Shown: in pieces, positions 1-8,360 of the stretch
Position numbering within the stretch: position 1 is the first letter of the stretch
How the letters are laid out: every line of letters starts with the position of its first letter
Source of the DNA: Amylibacter sp.
Lineage (GTDB): Bacteria; Pseudomonadota; Alphaproteobacteria; Rhodobacterales; Rhodobacteraceae
Length of the DNA stretch: 14,194 bases
NCBI GenBank assembly: GCA_030625465.1
Contig: DAOUQS010000019.1
Span: 1-14,194 of the forward strand
Direction: 5' to 3'
The notes under the pieces: generated by a model
Database searches by the model: none
Told to the model about the DNA's origin: nothing
The model's input: only the letters and a program-made list of their open reading frames with translations
Made by a program: the position numbers and the translations under genes

Positions 1-27
1 CAGATGGGCCAGAGGGCGTATTAGGGC

Positions 28-1314
28 TTAGTTACAGCCTTCAGAAATATTGTTTTCAGCAGCAAATGCAGCACTATCCTCTGCGATTAGCGCACCGATA
101 ACATCCATATCGGACGGGCCGAAATCAGTGATCAGTGACCATGACTTGGCAGCCGCATCCCACTGTTGAACAGCACCCAGACCAGGGCCGCCGTGGTTTT
201 CACATGAAACGCTGAAAGACGGGCCGAAGTTCGGCATGCCCAACGCTGTCATTTTAGCTTCGTCAATAACCAAAGCTTCCATACCATCGCGCATCATTGC
301 AGGTGTGATGTCGGCTGTACCGTGAATTTCCTGTGCGGTTTTCGCCGCTTCAACAGCCAACATTGCCGCATACATACCGCGGTTATAAAGCACTGTACCT
401 GACTGGTCGCCTGCGCCTGCCGCATTACCGGCATCGTAAACGTATTTCTTCAGGTCAGCATAAAGCGGATAATCAGAACCAACATTGTGCATGTTCAAAG
501 CTTTATAGCCATTGGCCTTGTCGCCAGCTGGCAACACGTCATTTTCAGACCCTGACCACCAGATACCAATGAACTTGTCCATCGGGTAACGGATGTTTGC
601 AGCTTCCTGAATGGCAACCTGGTTCATAACACCCCAACCCCACATCAAAACATAGTCAGGCTTTTCACGACGGATTTGCAGCCATTGTGATTTTTGCTCT
701 TGGCCCGGATGATCCACAGCCAGCAGGCTTAACTTAAAGCCGTGCTTTTTAGACAGCTCTTCCAATGTGCGGATTGGCTCTTTGCCGTAAGCAGAGTTGT
801 GGTAAACCAGCGCAATGCTTTTACCTTTAACGTCGCCGCCTTCTTGGTCCAGAATATGGTTAACCGCGATGGATGCACCATTCCAGTAGTTGGCAGGGTA
901 GTTAAATATATTGCGGAACACTTTACCGTTGGCCGCAGACGTACGCCCGTAACCCATAGAGTGCACCGGAATGCCGTCAGCCGTGGCTTTCGGGATCAAC
1001 TGATATGTAATACCTGTTGAAAGCGGTTGGTAAACAAGTGCGCCTTGGCCCTTGGTGCTTTCGTAACATTCCACACCTTTTTCGGTGTTATAGCCAGTTT
1101 CGCAGGCTACGACTTTTGCCGCAACGCCACCGATGCCGCCGTCACGTGCGTTTACAAGTGCGAAATAATCCGCATAGCCATCCGCAAACGGAATGCCGTT
1201 TGCCGCATATGGGCCGGTACGATAGTCCAGTGATGGGAACACAAGGTCCGCTAAAACCGGGCCTGCTGCAATGGTTGCAGCAATGGCAGCTGCTGCCAGT
1301 TTGGTTAGTTTCAT
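28..1314 (-). CDS. Liv-type ABC transporter periplasmic substrate-binding protein
   Basis: This 428-residue protein is the periplasmic ligand-binding component of a branched-chain-amino-acid-type (HAAT) ABC importer. It should capture substrate and deliver it to the LivH/LivM channel encoded just upstream. Residues 1-22 form a Sec signal peptide: Lys at 2 and 5, an Ala-rich hydrophobic core, and a likely cut after VLA. The mature part opens with a segment typical of the Peripla_BP_6 fold (YRTGPYAANGIPFADGYADY) and includes SIALVYHNSAYGKE, where the second lobe of the fold begins. Two cysteines (about 71 and 80) and two more near the C terminus could form disulfides. The start is supported by GGGAGGAA eight bases upstream. 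It is the last gene of its operon in the window, 63 bases after livM and separated from it by a stem-loop. The ligand cannot be read from sequence. The operon's acyl-CoA ligase favours an organic acid (aromatic, branched or fatty) over an amino acid; this is inference. Confidence 0.93.
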   Translation of the reverse strand: MKLTKLAAAAIAATIAAGPVLADLVFPSLDYRTGPYAANGIPFADGYADYFALVNARDGGIGGVAAKVVACETGYNTEKGVECYESTKGQGALVYQPLSTGITYQLIPKATADGIPVHSMGYGRTSAANGKVFRNIFNYPANYWNGASIAVNHILDQEGGDVKGKSIALVYHNSAYGKEPIRTLEELSKKHGFKLSLLAVDHPGQEQKSQWLQIRREKPDYVLMWGWGVMNQVAIQEAANIRYPMDKFIGIWWSGSENDVLPAGDKANGYKALNMHNVGSDYPLYADLKKYVYDAGNAAGAGDQSGTVLYNRGMYAAMLAVEAAKTAQEIHGTADITPAMMRDGMEALVIDEAKMTALGMPNFGPSFSVSCENHGGPGLGAVQQWDAAAKSWSLITDFGPSDMDVIGALIAEDSAAFAAENNISEGCN

Positions 1315-1350
1315 GTCAGTTTCCTCCCTTAGGTTGACATATTGTGATGC

Positions 1351-1376
1351 GCCAAATGCGACGCGTAGTATTTGGC
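1351..1376 (-). promoter_or_regulatory. Stem-loop between livM and the binding-protein gene
   Basis: A perfect 7-bp inverted repeat (GCCAAAT at 1351-1357, ATTTGGC at 1370-1376) encloses a 12-base loop that itself contains the palindrome ACGCGT. In the transcript it begins one base after the livM stop codon. No U-run follows it, so it is not a simple intrinsic terminator. Intercistronic hairpins before binding-protein genes can stabilise one segment of an mRNA and let the binding protein be made in excess over the membrane parts. That role is inferred here, not shown. Confidence 0.5.
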
Positions 1377-1377
1377 C

Positions 1378-2454
1378 CTAATGTGGGAAGGGCCATAATC
1401 TTAGTTTTTCTTTCGCCAGACGCCATAGTTGCGCCAGCCCGTGTGGTTCCACAATCAGGAATATTATGATCAGACCACCGACAATGACAAACTGAAAATG
1501 TGATGCCAGATCAGTGGGCCAACCCATTTGGCCAACCATGATGTTTTTAAGTAAAACCGGCATCAAGATCATAAAGGCAGCACCCGCGAACGACCCGAAT
1601 ATGGATCCAAGCCCGCCGATGATCACCATGAACAGGATCAGGAACGATTTTTCGATACCAAAGGCCTCGCCAACTTCGGCAGCCCCCAGATAAACCGCAA
1701 ACAGCAATGCCCCTGCGATACCGATGTAAAAAGAGCTGACACCAAAAGCGGTCAGTTTGGCTTTCAACGGGTCAACCCCGATGATCTCGGCGGCAATATC
1801 CATGTCGCGGATTGCCATCCATTTGCGGCCATTGGCCCCGCGGGTCAAATTACGTGCGGCCCATGCCAGCACAAAGACAAAGCCAAGGCAGAACAGATAA
1901 CTTGTGGCAGGATGCGCGTTGGCCCCTGTCACCGCAAAACCGAACAGGCTGCGTTCAGGTGCGCTGATCTGGCCAGAGGCGGAATAGTTATAGAACCACG
2001 GCACTTTGTTGAACAACCAGACCAGAAAGAACTGCGCGGCAAGTGTTGCCACCGCCAGATAAAATCCCTTGATCCGCAAGCTTGGCAGGCCGAACAGCAT
2101 GCCCACAAGGGCAGTTATGCCCCCCGACAGCAAGATAACAAAGACGATATTCAGGTCCGGAAATCCGGTCATTAACTTATAGGCTGCATAGGCACCAACA
2201 GCCATAAAGCCACCTGACCCAAGACTGACCTGCCCGCAATATCCGGTCAGGATATTCAGCCCGATCGCGGCAATCGCATAGATCAGGAACGGCAGGACAA
2301 CCGCATTGGTCCAGTAGTCATTCAAGATGAACGGGACAACCAGAACCGCAAACGCAAGGGTCAGACGGTACCCCCAACGATCAAACGCGATGGGAAAGGT
2401 TTGTTGGTCTTTGGCATAAGTGGTCTTGAAATCACCAGCTTCACGGTAAAGCAT
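1378..2454 (-). CDS. livM: LivM-type ABC transporter permease
   Basis: This is an inner-membrane permease of the branched-chain-amino-acid-type ABC importer family (BPD_transp_2), expected to pair with the LivH-type protein. Its 358 residues include a cytoplasmic N-terminal stretch of about 30 residues, then multiple hydrophobic segments starting near 31-65. The LivM hallmark GYCGQVSLGSGGFMAVGAYA lies at 71-90. The cytoplasmic coupling (EAA-like) loop is around 221-250 (IIGVDPLKAKLTAFGVSSF) and should contact the ATPase. It ends with a basic, Trp-rich tail. The start lies 2 bases after the livH stop, with AAAGGG upstream, so translation is probably coupled. The gene symbol is by family; substrate specificity is not implied. 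Confidence 0.92.
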   Translation of the reverse strand: MLYREAGDFKTTYAKDQQTFPIAFDRWGYRLTLAFAVLVVPFILNDYWTNAVVLPFLIYAIAAIGLNILTGYCGQVSLGSGGFMAVGAYAAYKLMTGFPDLNIVFVILLSGGITALVGMLFGLPSLRIKGFYLAVATLAAQFFLVWLFNKVPWFYNYSASGQISAPERSLFGFAVTGANAHPATSYLFCLGFVFVLAWAARNLTRGANGRKWMAIRDMDIAAEIIGVDPLKAKLTAFGVSSFYIGIAGALLFAVYLGAAEVGEAFGIEKSFLILFMVIIGGLGSIFGSFAGAAFMILMPVLLKNIMVGQMGWPTDLASHFQFVIVGGLIIIFLIVEPHGLAQLWRLAKEKLRLWPFPH

Positions 2455-2456
2455 CT

Positions 2457-3455
2457 TTATACCCTTTCAATAATTTTCTCGCCGAACAGGCCCTGGGGTC
2501 TGAAGACAAGGAATAATAAGGCCAGCATATAAGCAAACCAGTTTTCTGTAGCACCGCCCAGAAAGGGCACACCGATCAGAAATTCGAACATTTTTTCACC
2601 GACGCCAATAATCAACCCACCTACAATCGCCCCGGGGATAGAGGTAAATCCACCCAGCATCAGCACAGGTAGTGCTTTCAGCGCGATCAATGAAAGCGAG
2701 AACTGAACCCCGGATTTCGACCCCCACATGATCCCCGCAACAAGTGCTACAAATCCTGCGATTGACCACACGATCACCCAGATGGCACGCAACGAGATGC
2801 CCACGGATAATGCTGCTTGGTGGTCATCTGCCACCGCGCGCAATGCACGGCCGGTTTTTGTGTATTGACTGAACAGCACCAGTGATACTACCAAAAGGCC
2901 GGCACAAACCGTGGCCCACATATCCAGATTATCCAGATAGAAGCCATAGAAATCAGGGCCACCCAGAAAGGCTGTCTTTTCTTCCAGCCAGATGTTACCA
3001 CCTTGCGGAATACCCACATCCAGTTTCTTGATGTCAGCCCCCCACATCAGATCGCCGAAACCCTCCATGAAATAGGCCAACCCGATGGTGGCCATGAACA
3101 AAATGATAGGTTCCTGATTGACCAGATGCTTCAGAACGAATTTTTCCACCAGATAGGCAAATAGCACCATCACCATCAATGTGAATATGATCGCCAGAAT
3201 AGCGGGCATATGCCACCCGAAATGGTGAATATTAGTGCCGAAAATCGCATTGATCAGATGTGAAAACGGAATTTGACCGTTTTGAAACCCGACTAGCGTC
3301 AGGGCGGCAAACAGCGCCATAACCCCTTGGGCATAGTTGAAAATACCGGATGCCTTGAAAATCAGAACAAAGCCCAAAGCCACCAGCGAATAAAGTACAC
3401 CGGCCATCATGCCGTTCAGGAATACTTCAATCCCGTAATAGAAATTAGCTGACAT
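2457..3455 (-). CDS. livH: LivH-type ABC transporter permease
   Basis: This 332-residue inner-membrane permease is the partner of LivM in the importer channel. The family signature VALGFVLIFKASGIFNYAQG lies at about 25-44, in the first membrane region. Several further hydrophobic segments follow, with an EAA-like coupling loop near SVGISLRAIWVIVWSIAGF. The C terminus (LVFRPQGLFGEKIIERV) carries the FRPQGLFG motif usual for this family. Between about 145 and 175 there is a long polar stretch (DIKKLDVGIPQGG and on), longer than in the amino-acid LivH of enterobacteria as I remember it, which could be a periplasmic loop. A strong ribosome site, GGAGG at 3461-3465, sits five bases before the start codon. 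It lies 32 bases downstream of livG and 2 bases upstream of livM. Confidence 0.92.
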   Translation of the reverse strand: MSANFYYGIEVFLNGMMAGVLYSLVALGFVLIFKASGIFNYAQGVMALFAALTLVGFQNGQIPFSHLINAIFGTNIHHFGWHMPAILAIIFTLMVMVLFAYLVEKFVLKHLVNQEPIILFMATIGLAYFMEGFGDLMWGADIKKLDVGIPQGGNIWLEEKTAFLGGPDFYGFYLDNLDMWATVCAGLLVVSLVLFSQYTKTGRALRAVADDHQAALSVGISLRAIWVIVWSIAGFVALVAGIMWGSKSGVQFSLSLIALKALPVLMLGGFTSIPGAIVGGLIIGVGEKMFEFLIGVPFLGGATENWFAYMLALLFLVFRPQGLFGEKIIERV

Positions 3456-3487
3456 AGTGGCCTCCGTTAACAGGTGTGTGCATCAAA

Positions 3488-4303
3488 TCAGTCATGTGCC
3501 ACCCCCAGATATGCGTCAATGACGTCTTGATTGTTGCGCACCTCATCCGGTGTGCCGTCGCCGATTTTCTTGCCGTAGTCCATCACCACAACACGGTCGG
3601 CAATGTCCATCACCACGCCCATGTCATGTTCGATCAACGCAATCGTTGTGCCGAACTCGTCGTTCACATCCAGAATAAACCGCGACATGTCTTCTTTTTC
3701 TTCCACATTCATTCCCGCCATCGGTTCATCCAGTAGCAGCAATTTGGGTTCGGCAGCCAGTGCGCGTCCCAGTTCCACCCGTTTTTGAAAGCCGTAAGGT
3801 AAACGGCCAACGGGGGTTTTGCGGATTGCCTGGATTTCCAGAAAGTCGATGACTTTTTCCACAATCTCGCGGTTGGCAACTTCTTCAGCCTGCGCACCAC
3901 CCCACCACATCATCTGTGAAAACATGTTGGATTTCATATGCGTCAAGCGACCTGTCATGATATTGTCCAGCGTCGACATGCCCTTGAACAGCGCGATATT
4001 CTGGAACGTGCGTGCAATGCCCTGTTCTGCAATTTGGTGCGGCTTCATCGCATGGCGTTTTTTACCATGGAACCAGACCTCGCCATCTTGCGGGTGGTAA
4101 AACCCGTTGATCACGTTCAGCATTGACGACTTACCGGCACCGTTCGGCCCGATGATTGCCCGCACTTCACCTTCGCGAATATCAAAAGAGATATCCTTGA
4201 TCGCCACCACACCGCCAAAGCGCAAAGTGATATTTTTCACCTCCATCATGGGTGGGCCAATGGTGCGACCGTCAGCCGTTACATAACTGTCTTGCGTATT
4301 CAT
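3488..4303 (-). CDS. livG: LivG-type ABC transporter ATP-binding protein
   Basis: This 271-residue cytoplasmic ATPase powers the importer. Walker A is GPNGAGKS at 52-59, the Q-loop Gln is near 101 (RTFQNIALF), and the C-loop has the LivG-type form LPYGFQKRVELGRAL starting at 168. Walker B is LLLLDEP at 188-194 and the switch His is 226 (IEHDMG). The C-terminal tail with DAYLG is the usual LivG/LivF ending. Compared with E. coli LivG there is an insert at about 120-137 (MKSNMFSQMMWWGGAQAEE), which I have seen in LivG proteins encoded beside acyl-CoA ligases. It overlaps the ligase gene by four bases (ATGA), and AGGTGG at 4308-4313 provides a ribosome site. The companion LivF ATPase is absent from the window and is expected past the left edge. 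Confidence 0.93.
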   Translation of the reverse strand: MNTQDSYVTADGRTIGPPMMEVKNITLRFGGVVAIKDISFDIREGEVRAIIGPNGAGKSSMLNVINGFYHPQDGEVWFHGKKRHAMKPHQIAEQGIARTFQNIALFKGMSTLDNIMTGRLTHMKSNMFSQMMWWGGAQAEEVANREIVEKVIDFLEIQAIRKTPVGRLPYGFQKRVELGRALAAEPKLLLLDEPMAGMNVEEKEDMSRFILDVNDEFGTTIALIEHDMGVVMDIADRVVVMDYGKKIGDGTPDEVRNNQDVIDAYLGVAHD

Positions 4304-6261
4304 GCCGCCACCTTTTTACGCGCGAATGTCGCCGCATCCCGAATTTCCAAAGTCGCCGAGATTGATCCCTTGCGGCCATCCTCATAAGTCACTTCTGTTT
4401 CAGTGGATATGCTGGTGGTACCATCATAAAGCGCACAGATCAGATCGTCATATTTCTCGGCTATAATGTTGCGGCGCACTTTTTGTGTGCGCGTCAGCTC
4501 GCCATCATCCGCGTCCAGCTCTTTGTGCAAAATCAGGAACCGCGTCACCTGGCAGCCCGACAACATTTCGTCCTGCGCAACAGAGGCATTGACCTCTTCC
4601 ACATTGGTCTGGATCATTTTGTAGACTTCAGGGTGTGCCGCCAGTTCCTGATATGACGAATAGGCAATATTGTTGCGCTCCGCCCAGTTACCCACGGCTG
4701 TAAGGTCAATGTTGATAAAGGCAACGCAGGTATCTTTGTCGCTACCGAACACCACAGTTTCCAGAACATTGGCGAAAAACTTCAGTTTGTTTTCAACAAA
4801 CTTCGGCGCAAACATAGAACCGTCTTTCAACTTGCCCACGTCCTTGGCCCGATCAATGATCCGCAGATGCCCACTATCTTTTTCGATAAAGCCCGCATCA
4901 CCCGTGGCAACCCAGCCTTCCGGATCTTTAGTGTCCTTGGTGCTTTGCGGGTTCTTGTAATACTTCACAAAAGCCCCTGGAGAGCGGTAGAAAACCTCGC
5001 CGCGATCATCAATACGCAGTTCAACCCCCGGTGAAGGCGTGCCGACCGTATCCGCACGCACTTCCCCGTCAGGTTGTTGCGTGATGAAAACACTGGCTTC
5101 GGTCTGGCCGTAAAGCTGCTTTAGGTTTATCCCAAGGGAGCGGTAAAAATCAAACAGTTCCGGTCCGATCGCTTCACCCGCCGTGTAGCCCACACGGACA
5201 CGACTAAGGCCCAGTGTATTCTTCAACGGGCCGGTGATCAGCAGACCGCCCAACCAGTATTTCACCTGATCCAGCAGGCCAATGGATTTGCCATCCAGCA
5301 ACTGTGGCCCGATAACTTTCGCATGCGCCATAACCACCTTGAACAACCACTGCTTAAAGCGCCCGGCATCTTCCATGCGGATTTGCACGGATGTCAGCAA
5401 GCCTTCGAAATAACGCGGCGGGGCAAAGAAATACGTCGGGCCAATCTCGGCTAAATCCGCCTGCATGGTTTCAGGACTTTCAGGGCAACCAACACAAAAC
5501 CCGCTCCAGTAAGCCTGGCCGATCGAAAAGATAAAATCGCCGATCCAGGCCATCGGCATATAAGCCAGAACACTGTCGCCCGCCACAAGGTTGTCAAATT
5601 CGCAGGTGCCTTTAGAGGTCTCGATGATATTACGGTTAGACAAAACCACACCCTTGGGCCGCCCGGTTGTACCGGACGTATACAGCATAACGCATGTGGT
5701 ATCCGTGTCTTGTGCCGCCAGCCGTTTATCCAGCTCGCCCTGCAAATCCGCTTTTTGATCGCGGCCTTTTTGTTGCAATTCACGGTAATCGAACAACGCC
5801 GATTTATCGTATTTGCGCATGCCGCTTGGATCAAGGAAAACCACACCTTCCAGCGTTTCCAGATCATCCATCACGTCGATCATTTTATCGACCTGTTCCT
5901 GATCTTCGGCCACCACAAAACGCGCAGAGCAGTGATCCAGCACATATGCCATCTCTTCGGCCACCGCATCGCGGTAAAGTGGCACTGGTACGGCACCAAC
6001 AGATTGCGCGGCAACCATCGCCCAGTAGAAATACGGCCGGTTGCGGCCAATAATAGCGATGTGGTCACCGGGGTTCACCCCAAGGGTCAGAAATCCCAAA
6101 GCCAGACTTTGGATTTCATCGCAGGTTTCGGCCCAGGTCCAGCTTTGCCAGATGCCATACTCTTTTTCGCGATAAGCAGGCTTATCCGCGTATATTTCGG
6201 CATTACGCACAAGAAGTCTTGGTATTGTGTCCAATGCGCCGACGGTTGTCGTATCAGTCAT
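4300..6261 (-). CDS. AMP-forming acyl-CoA synthetase (long-chain/FadD-like), first gene of the ABC operon
   Basis: This enzyme activates a carboxylic acid with ATP and CoA to acyl-CoA, AMP and pyrophosphate, in the cytoplasm. It has 653 residues, the usual length for long-chain-type acyl-CoA synthetases. Adenylation motifs run in order: A3 LYTSGTTGRPKG (193-204), A5 YGQTEA (384-389), A7 TGD (453-455), and A8 around RIIDRAKDVGKLKDG (467-481). The A10-like element LTRTQK has its catalytic Lys at 594. There is no signal or membrane segment. The start is chosen at 6261 because GGAGG (6266-6270) precedes it directly; the longer start at 6279 would bury that site inside the gene. It is the promoter-proximal gene of the transporter operon and overlaps livG by ATGA, so import and CoA activation are made together, probably trapping the substrate inside the cell. 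The acid is unknown: fatty, aromatic and phenylpropanoid acids are all possible. Confidence 0.92.
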   Translation of the reverse strand: MTDTTTVGALDTIPRLLVRNAEIYADKPAYREKEYGIWQSWTWAETCDEIQSLALGFLTLGVNPGDHIAIIGRNRPYFYWAMVAAQSVGAVPVPLYRDAVAEEMAYVLDHCSARFVVAEDQEQVDKMIDVMDDLETLEGVVFLDPSGMRKYDKSALFDYRELQQKGRDQKADLQGELDKRLAAQDTDTTCVMLYTSGTTGRPKGVVLSNRNIIETSKGTCEFDNLVAGDSVLAYMPMAWIGDFIFSIGQAYWSGFCVGCPESPETMQADLAEIGPTYFFAPPRYFEGLLTSVQIRMEDAGRFKQWLFKVVMAHAKVIGPQLLDGKSIGLLDQVKYWLGGLLITGPLKNTLGLSRVRVGYTAGEAIGPELFDFYRSLGINLKQLYGQTEASVFITQQPDGEVRADTVGTPSPGVELRIDDRGEVFYRSPGAFVKYYKNPQSTKDTKDPEGWVATGDAGFIEKDSGHLRIIDRAKDVGKLKDGSMFAPKFVENKLKFFANVLETVVFGSDKDTCVAFINIDLTAVGNWAERNNIAYSSYQELAAHPEVYKMIQTNVEEVNASVAQDEMLSGCQVTRFLILHKELDADDGELTRTQKVRRNIIAEKYDDLICALYDGTTSISTETEVTYEDGRKGSISATLEIRDAATFARKKVAA

Positions 6262-6320
6262 ATTTCCTCCCAACGCCATAAATGGCGCGTCCGCACAAAC
6301 CGAATCCGGACTTGTTCATT

Positions 6321-6332
6321 CAGGTTAACCTG
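6321..6332. promoter_or_regulatory. 12-bp perfect palindrome, candidate operator
   Basis: CAGGTTAACCTG is an exact 12-base palindrome lying 60 bases upstream of the ligase start codon. Its position, between any upstream promoter and the gene, suits a repressor of the ligase/transporter operon. The binding protein is unknown; the neighbouring response regulator is one candidate, although OmpR-type proteins usually bind direct repeats, so a TetR-, GntR- or MarR-type protein encoded elsewhere is also possible. Confidence 0.4.
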
Positions 6333-6346
6333 CATCAGTTGTTTTG

Positions 6347-6360
6347 CAGAACTATTTCTG
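6347..6360. promoter_or_regulatory. 5-4-5 inverted repeat, candidate operator
   Basis: CAGAA and TTCTG are exact inverted copies flanking CTAT. It sits between the other two dyads of the same intergenic region. By itself a 5-bp arm is weak evidence; its interest comes from the clustering. Confidence 0.25.
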
Positions 6361-6363
6361 AAA

Positions 6364-6380
6364 TGTTACGAATTGTAACA
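6364..6380. promoter_or_regulatory. TGTTAC-N5-GTAACA inverted repeat, candidate operator
   Basis: Two perfect 6-base arms are separated by GAATT, giving 17 bases with the arms one helical turn apart (11 bases centre to centre). This is the classical shape of a site for a dimeric helix-turn-helix protein. It lies 55 bases before the kinase start and about 100 bases before the ligase start, so it could act on either operon. Confidence 0.45.
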
Positions 6381-6434
6381 AGCGCAGATTTTCTGGCTCT
6401 GGTCAAATAGCGCGTTTAAGTTTAGCACAGGCGC

Positions 6435-8360
6435 ATGACCAGAAGCGCACATGAAATAGCCCAAATGACACAGTCAGGCCTGAACCTGATCAAGCAGGCT
6501 ATTTCTATTTATGATGCCGATCTGAAACTTGCTGTGGCCAACCAGCGTTTCCAGGATATGTTCGATTTGCCCGATGACTTGGTGGAGTTTGGCAAACCGT
6601 TTGCAGACTGCATTCACTACCTTGCCACAAAAGGTGATTATGGCGTGATCGACGACATAGATGTTTTTGTGGCAGAACGCGTGGAACAGGCCAAGGCATT
6701 CCAGCCACACTATATCGAACGCCAACGCGCCAATGGCACGCGCATCTCGATTGAGGGCAGCCCCTTGCGCCAAGGCGGTTGGGTAACGGTTTATACTGAC
6801 ATCACCGATATCAAAAATCAGGAAGCTTTGTTGCGTGACCGCTCCAAAGATTTATCACAACAGCTGCTGACCCGCTCGGAAGAACTGTCACAGATCAACC
6901 GCGAACTAACTGCATCCATCACCGCACTGGAACAGACAAAACGCGAATTGATTGATTCCGAATCGCGGCTGAACCAGACAAATTCGATGGTCCCCGCACA
7001 TATTGCCCGCATGGATATTGACGGATGCTATACATATACCAACCAGAAACTGAACACGGTCATTCCCGGTTGTCCAAAGAATATTATTGGCAAACACTTC
7101 AAGGAAGCCTTGGGCATTGAAGCTTACGAAGAGGTTTATCCGCGTTTTGTAGATACGCTGAAAGGGCAATCAAGCGCCTTTGATTTTGCCCTAAAAGATC
7201 ACGGAAAACAGGTGCGCGTCGCCCTGACCCCGGATATTGACAAGCACGGGAATGTGATCGGGGCCTATCTTTTATCGATGGATATCACAGAAGAGTCCAA
7301 TGCAAGGCGCGCCTTGATGCACGCGCGCAGACGCGAACTGGCCGCACAGCTGACAAGCGGGATGGCGCATGATTTCTCTAACTTGTTAACCATCATTCTA
7401 GGCCAACAGAACAAGCTGGAATCAATCGACAATCTGGCCAATGATGTCAAAGAAATTGTAACCACGACAAAGGCTGCCGCATTGCGTGGCGGGGCTTTGC
7501 TGGACGGGCTTTCCCAACTTACCGTGAAAAGAACCCTGTCCCCCGCCCCGATTGACTTTGTTGATCTTATCAGTGGTCTGGAGCGTTTGGGAAAGGCCAC
7601 ATTAACCAAAGATATTGACCTGGAAATTGACAATCAGGTAGGCCATGCGCGGCTAATTCTGGATCAGGGTTTCACACAGGATGCATTGCTTAATTTAATC
7701 CTGAACGCGCGCGAAGCCATAAACGGCACAGGCAAAATTACAGTCACCGCACGGCGGGTGGAAAACTGGCTGGATCTAATTGTGCAAGACACCGGTTCCG
7801 GCTTTACCAAAGACGCGATGAAGAACGTCTTCACACCGTTTTTCACAACGAAAAAAGGCTCGGCTGGCCGTGGTCTGGGGCTAACCACAGTCTTTGATTT
7901 TGCAAAGATCAGCGGCGGTCGGGTTGATGTGAAAAACCACAAAAACCGTGGCGCAATCGTATCATTGCGCATCCCCTATATCGAAGCCGTTCCCGTGACC
8001 CCCGGTCTGGTTTTACTGGTCGAGGATGACGCCGGTATTCGCCAGACCATCCGTGATTATTTACGCAAAATGGGCCATTCCATTCTGGAAGCAGACAGCG
8101 CCGAAGAGGGCCTGAAACTAAGCCGTTTATCAGGCCTGACCCATATCATTACCGACCTGATGCTGATGGGTGAAATGACCGGATATGATCTGGCAAAACA
8201 GCTGCGCAACAAAGGCATGGATTTGCCCATTACCATCATTACCGGCCTGCCGGAAAGCAACCCGCTTCGACGCAAGGCCGCGAAATCATTCAAGGTTTTG
8301 CACAAGCCCTTTAGTGAAGCGCAACTTGCAATCGTTTTTCAGGAAAGCACCACACCATGA
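6435..8360 (+). CDS. Soluble PAS hybrid sensor histidine kinase with C-terminal receiver
   Basis: This 641-residue kinase has no membrane segments, so it should sense a cytoplasmic cue. Residues 14-127 form a PAS_7-type domain (QAISIYDADLKLAVANQRF, ending VTVYTDITDI). A coiled coil at about 128-180 is followed by a second PAS-like domain at 180-290. The H-box has the phospho-accepting His312 (GMAHDFSNLL). ATP-binding boxes are N424 (LILNAREAI), G1 DTGSGF (452-457), F-box FTPFFTTK (466-473) and G2 GRGLGL (478-483). The receiver from about 524 has D531/D532, phospho-acceptor D574, T603 and K624, so it looks active. The stop overlaps the next gene's start (ATGA). PAS_7 kinases with HDFxNLL H-boxes and receivers include CrbS, which controls acetyl-CoA synthetase but carries a sodium-solute symporter domain absent here. 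Control of the divergent ligase operon is inferred. The start has only a weak AGG; Met11 is an alternative. Confidence 0.9.
   Translation: MTRSAHEIAQMTQSGLNLIKQAISIYDADLKLAVANQRFQDMFDLPDDLVEFGKPFADCIHYLATKGDYGVIDDIDVFVAERVEQAKAFQPHYIERQRANGTRISIEGSPLRQGGWVTVYTDITDIKNQEALLRDRSKDLSQQLLTRSEELSQINRELTASITALEQTKRELIDSESRLNQTNSMVPAHIARMDIDGCYTYTNQKLNTVIPGCPKNIIGKHFKEALGIEAYEEVYPRFVDTLKGQSSAFDFALKDHGKQVRVALTPDIDKHGNVIGAYLLSMDITEESNARRALMHARRRELAAQLTSGMAHDFSNLLTIILGQQNKLESIDNLANDVKEIVTTTKAAALRGGALLDGLSQLTVKRTLSPAPIDFVDLISGLERLGKATLTKDIDLEIDNQVGHARLILDQGFTQDALLNLILNAREAINGTGKITVTARRVENWLDLIVQDTGSGFTKDAMKNVFTPFFTTKKGSAGRGLGLTTVFDFAKISGGRVDVKNHKNRGAIVSLRIPYIEAVPVTPGLVLLVEDDAGIRQTIRDYLRKMGHSILEADSAEEGLKLSRLSGLTHIITDLMLMGEMTGYDLAKQLRNKGMDLPITIITGLPESNPLRRKAAKSFKVLHKPFSEAQLAIVFQESTTP

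Larger units (their letters stand above)
6262..6434. promoter_or_regulatory. Divergent promoter region between ligase operon and kinase operon
   Basis: These 173 bases separate two divergently transcribed operons, so both promoters must lie here or very close. Three perfect inverted repeats are packed into 60 bases (6321-6332, 6347-6360, 6364-6380; listed separately). No convincing sigma-70 promoter is visible on either strand. The best minus-strand guess is TTGTTA at 6377-6382 with GAAATA 17 bases further on, which is weak. The positions make shared control of both operons plausible. Confidence 0.6.

Noticed and set aside
3800..3965. LivG C-loop reads LPYGFQK instead of LSGGQ, suggesting a defective ATPase
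   Set aside because: LPYG-type C-loops are normal in LivG proteins; Walker A, Walker B, Q-loop and switch His are all intact.
5710..6378. 222-codon plus-strand open frame opposite the acyl-CoA ligase gene
   Set aside because: It lies antisense to a strongly supported gene, has no recognisable domain and would span the divergent promoter region; it is a shadow of ligase codon bias.
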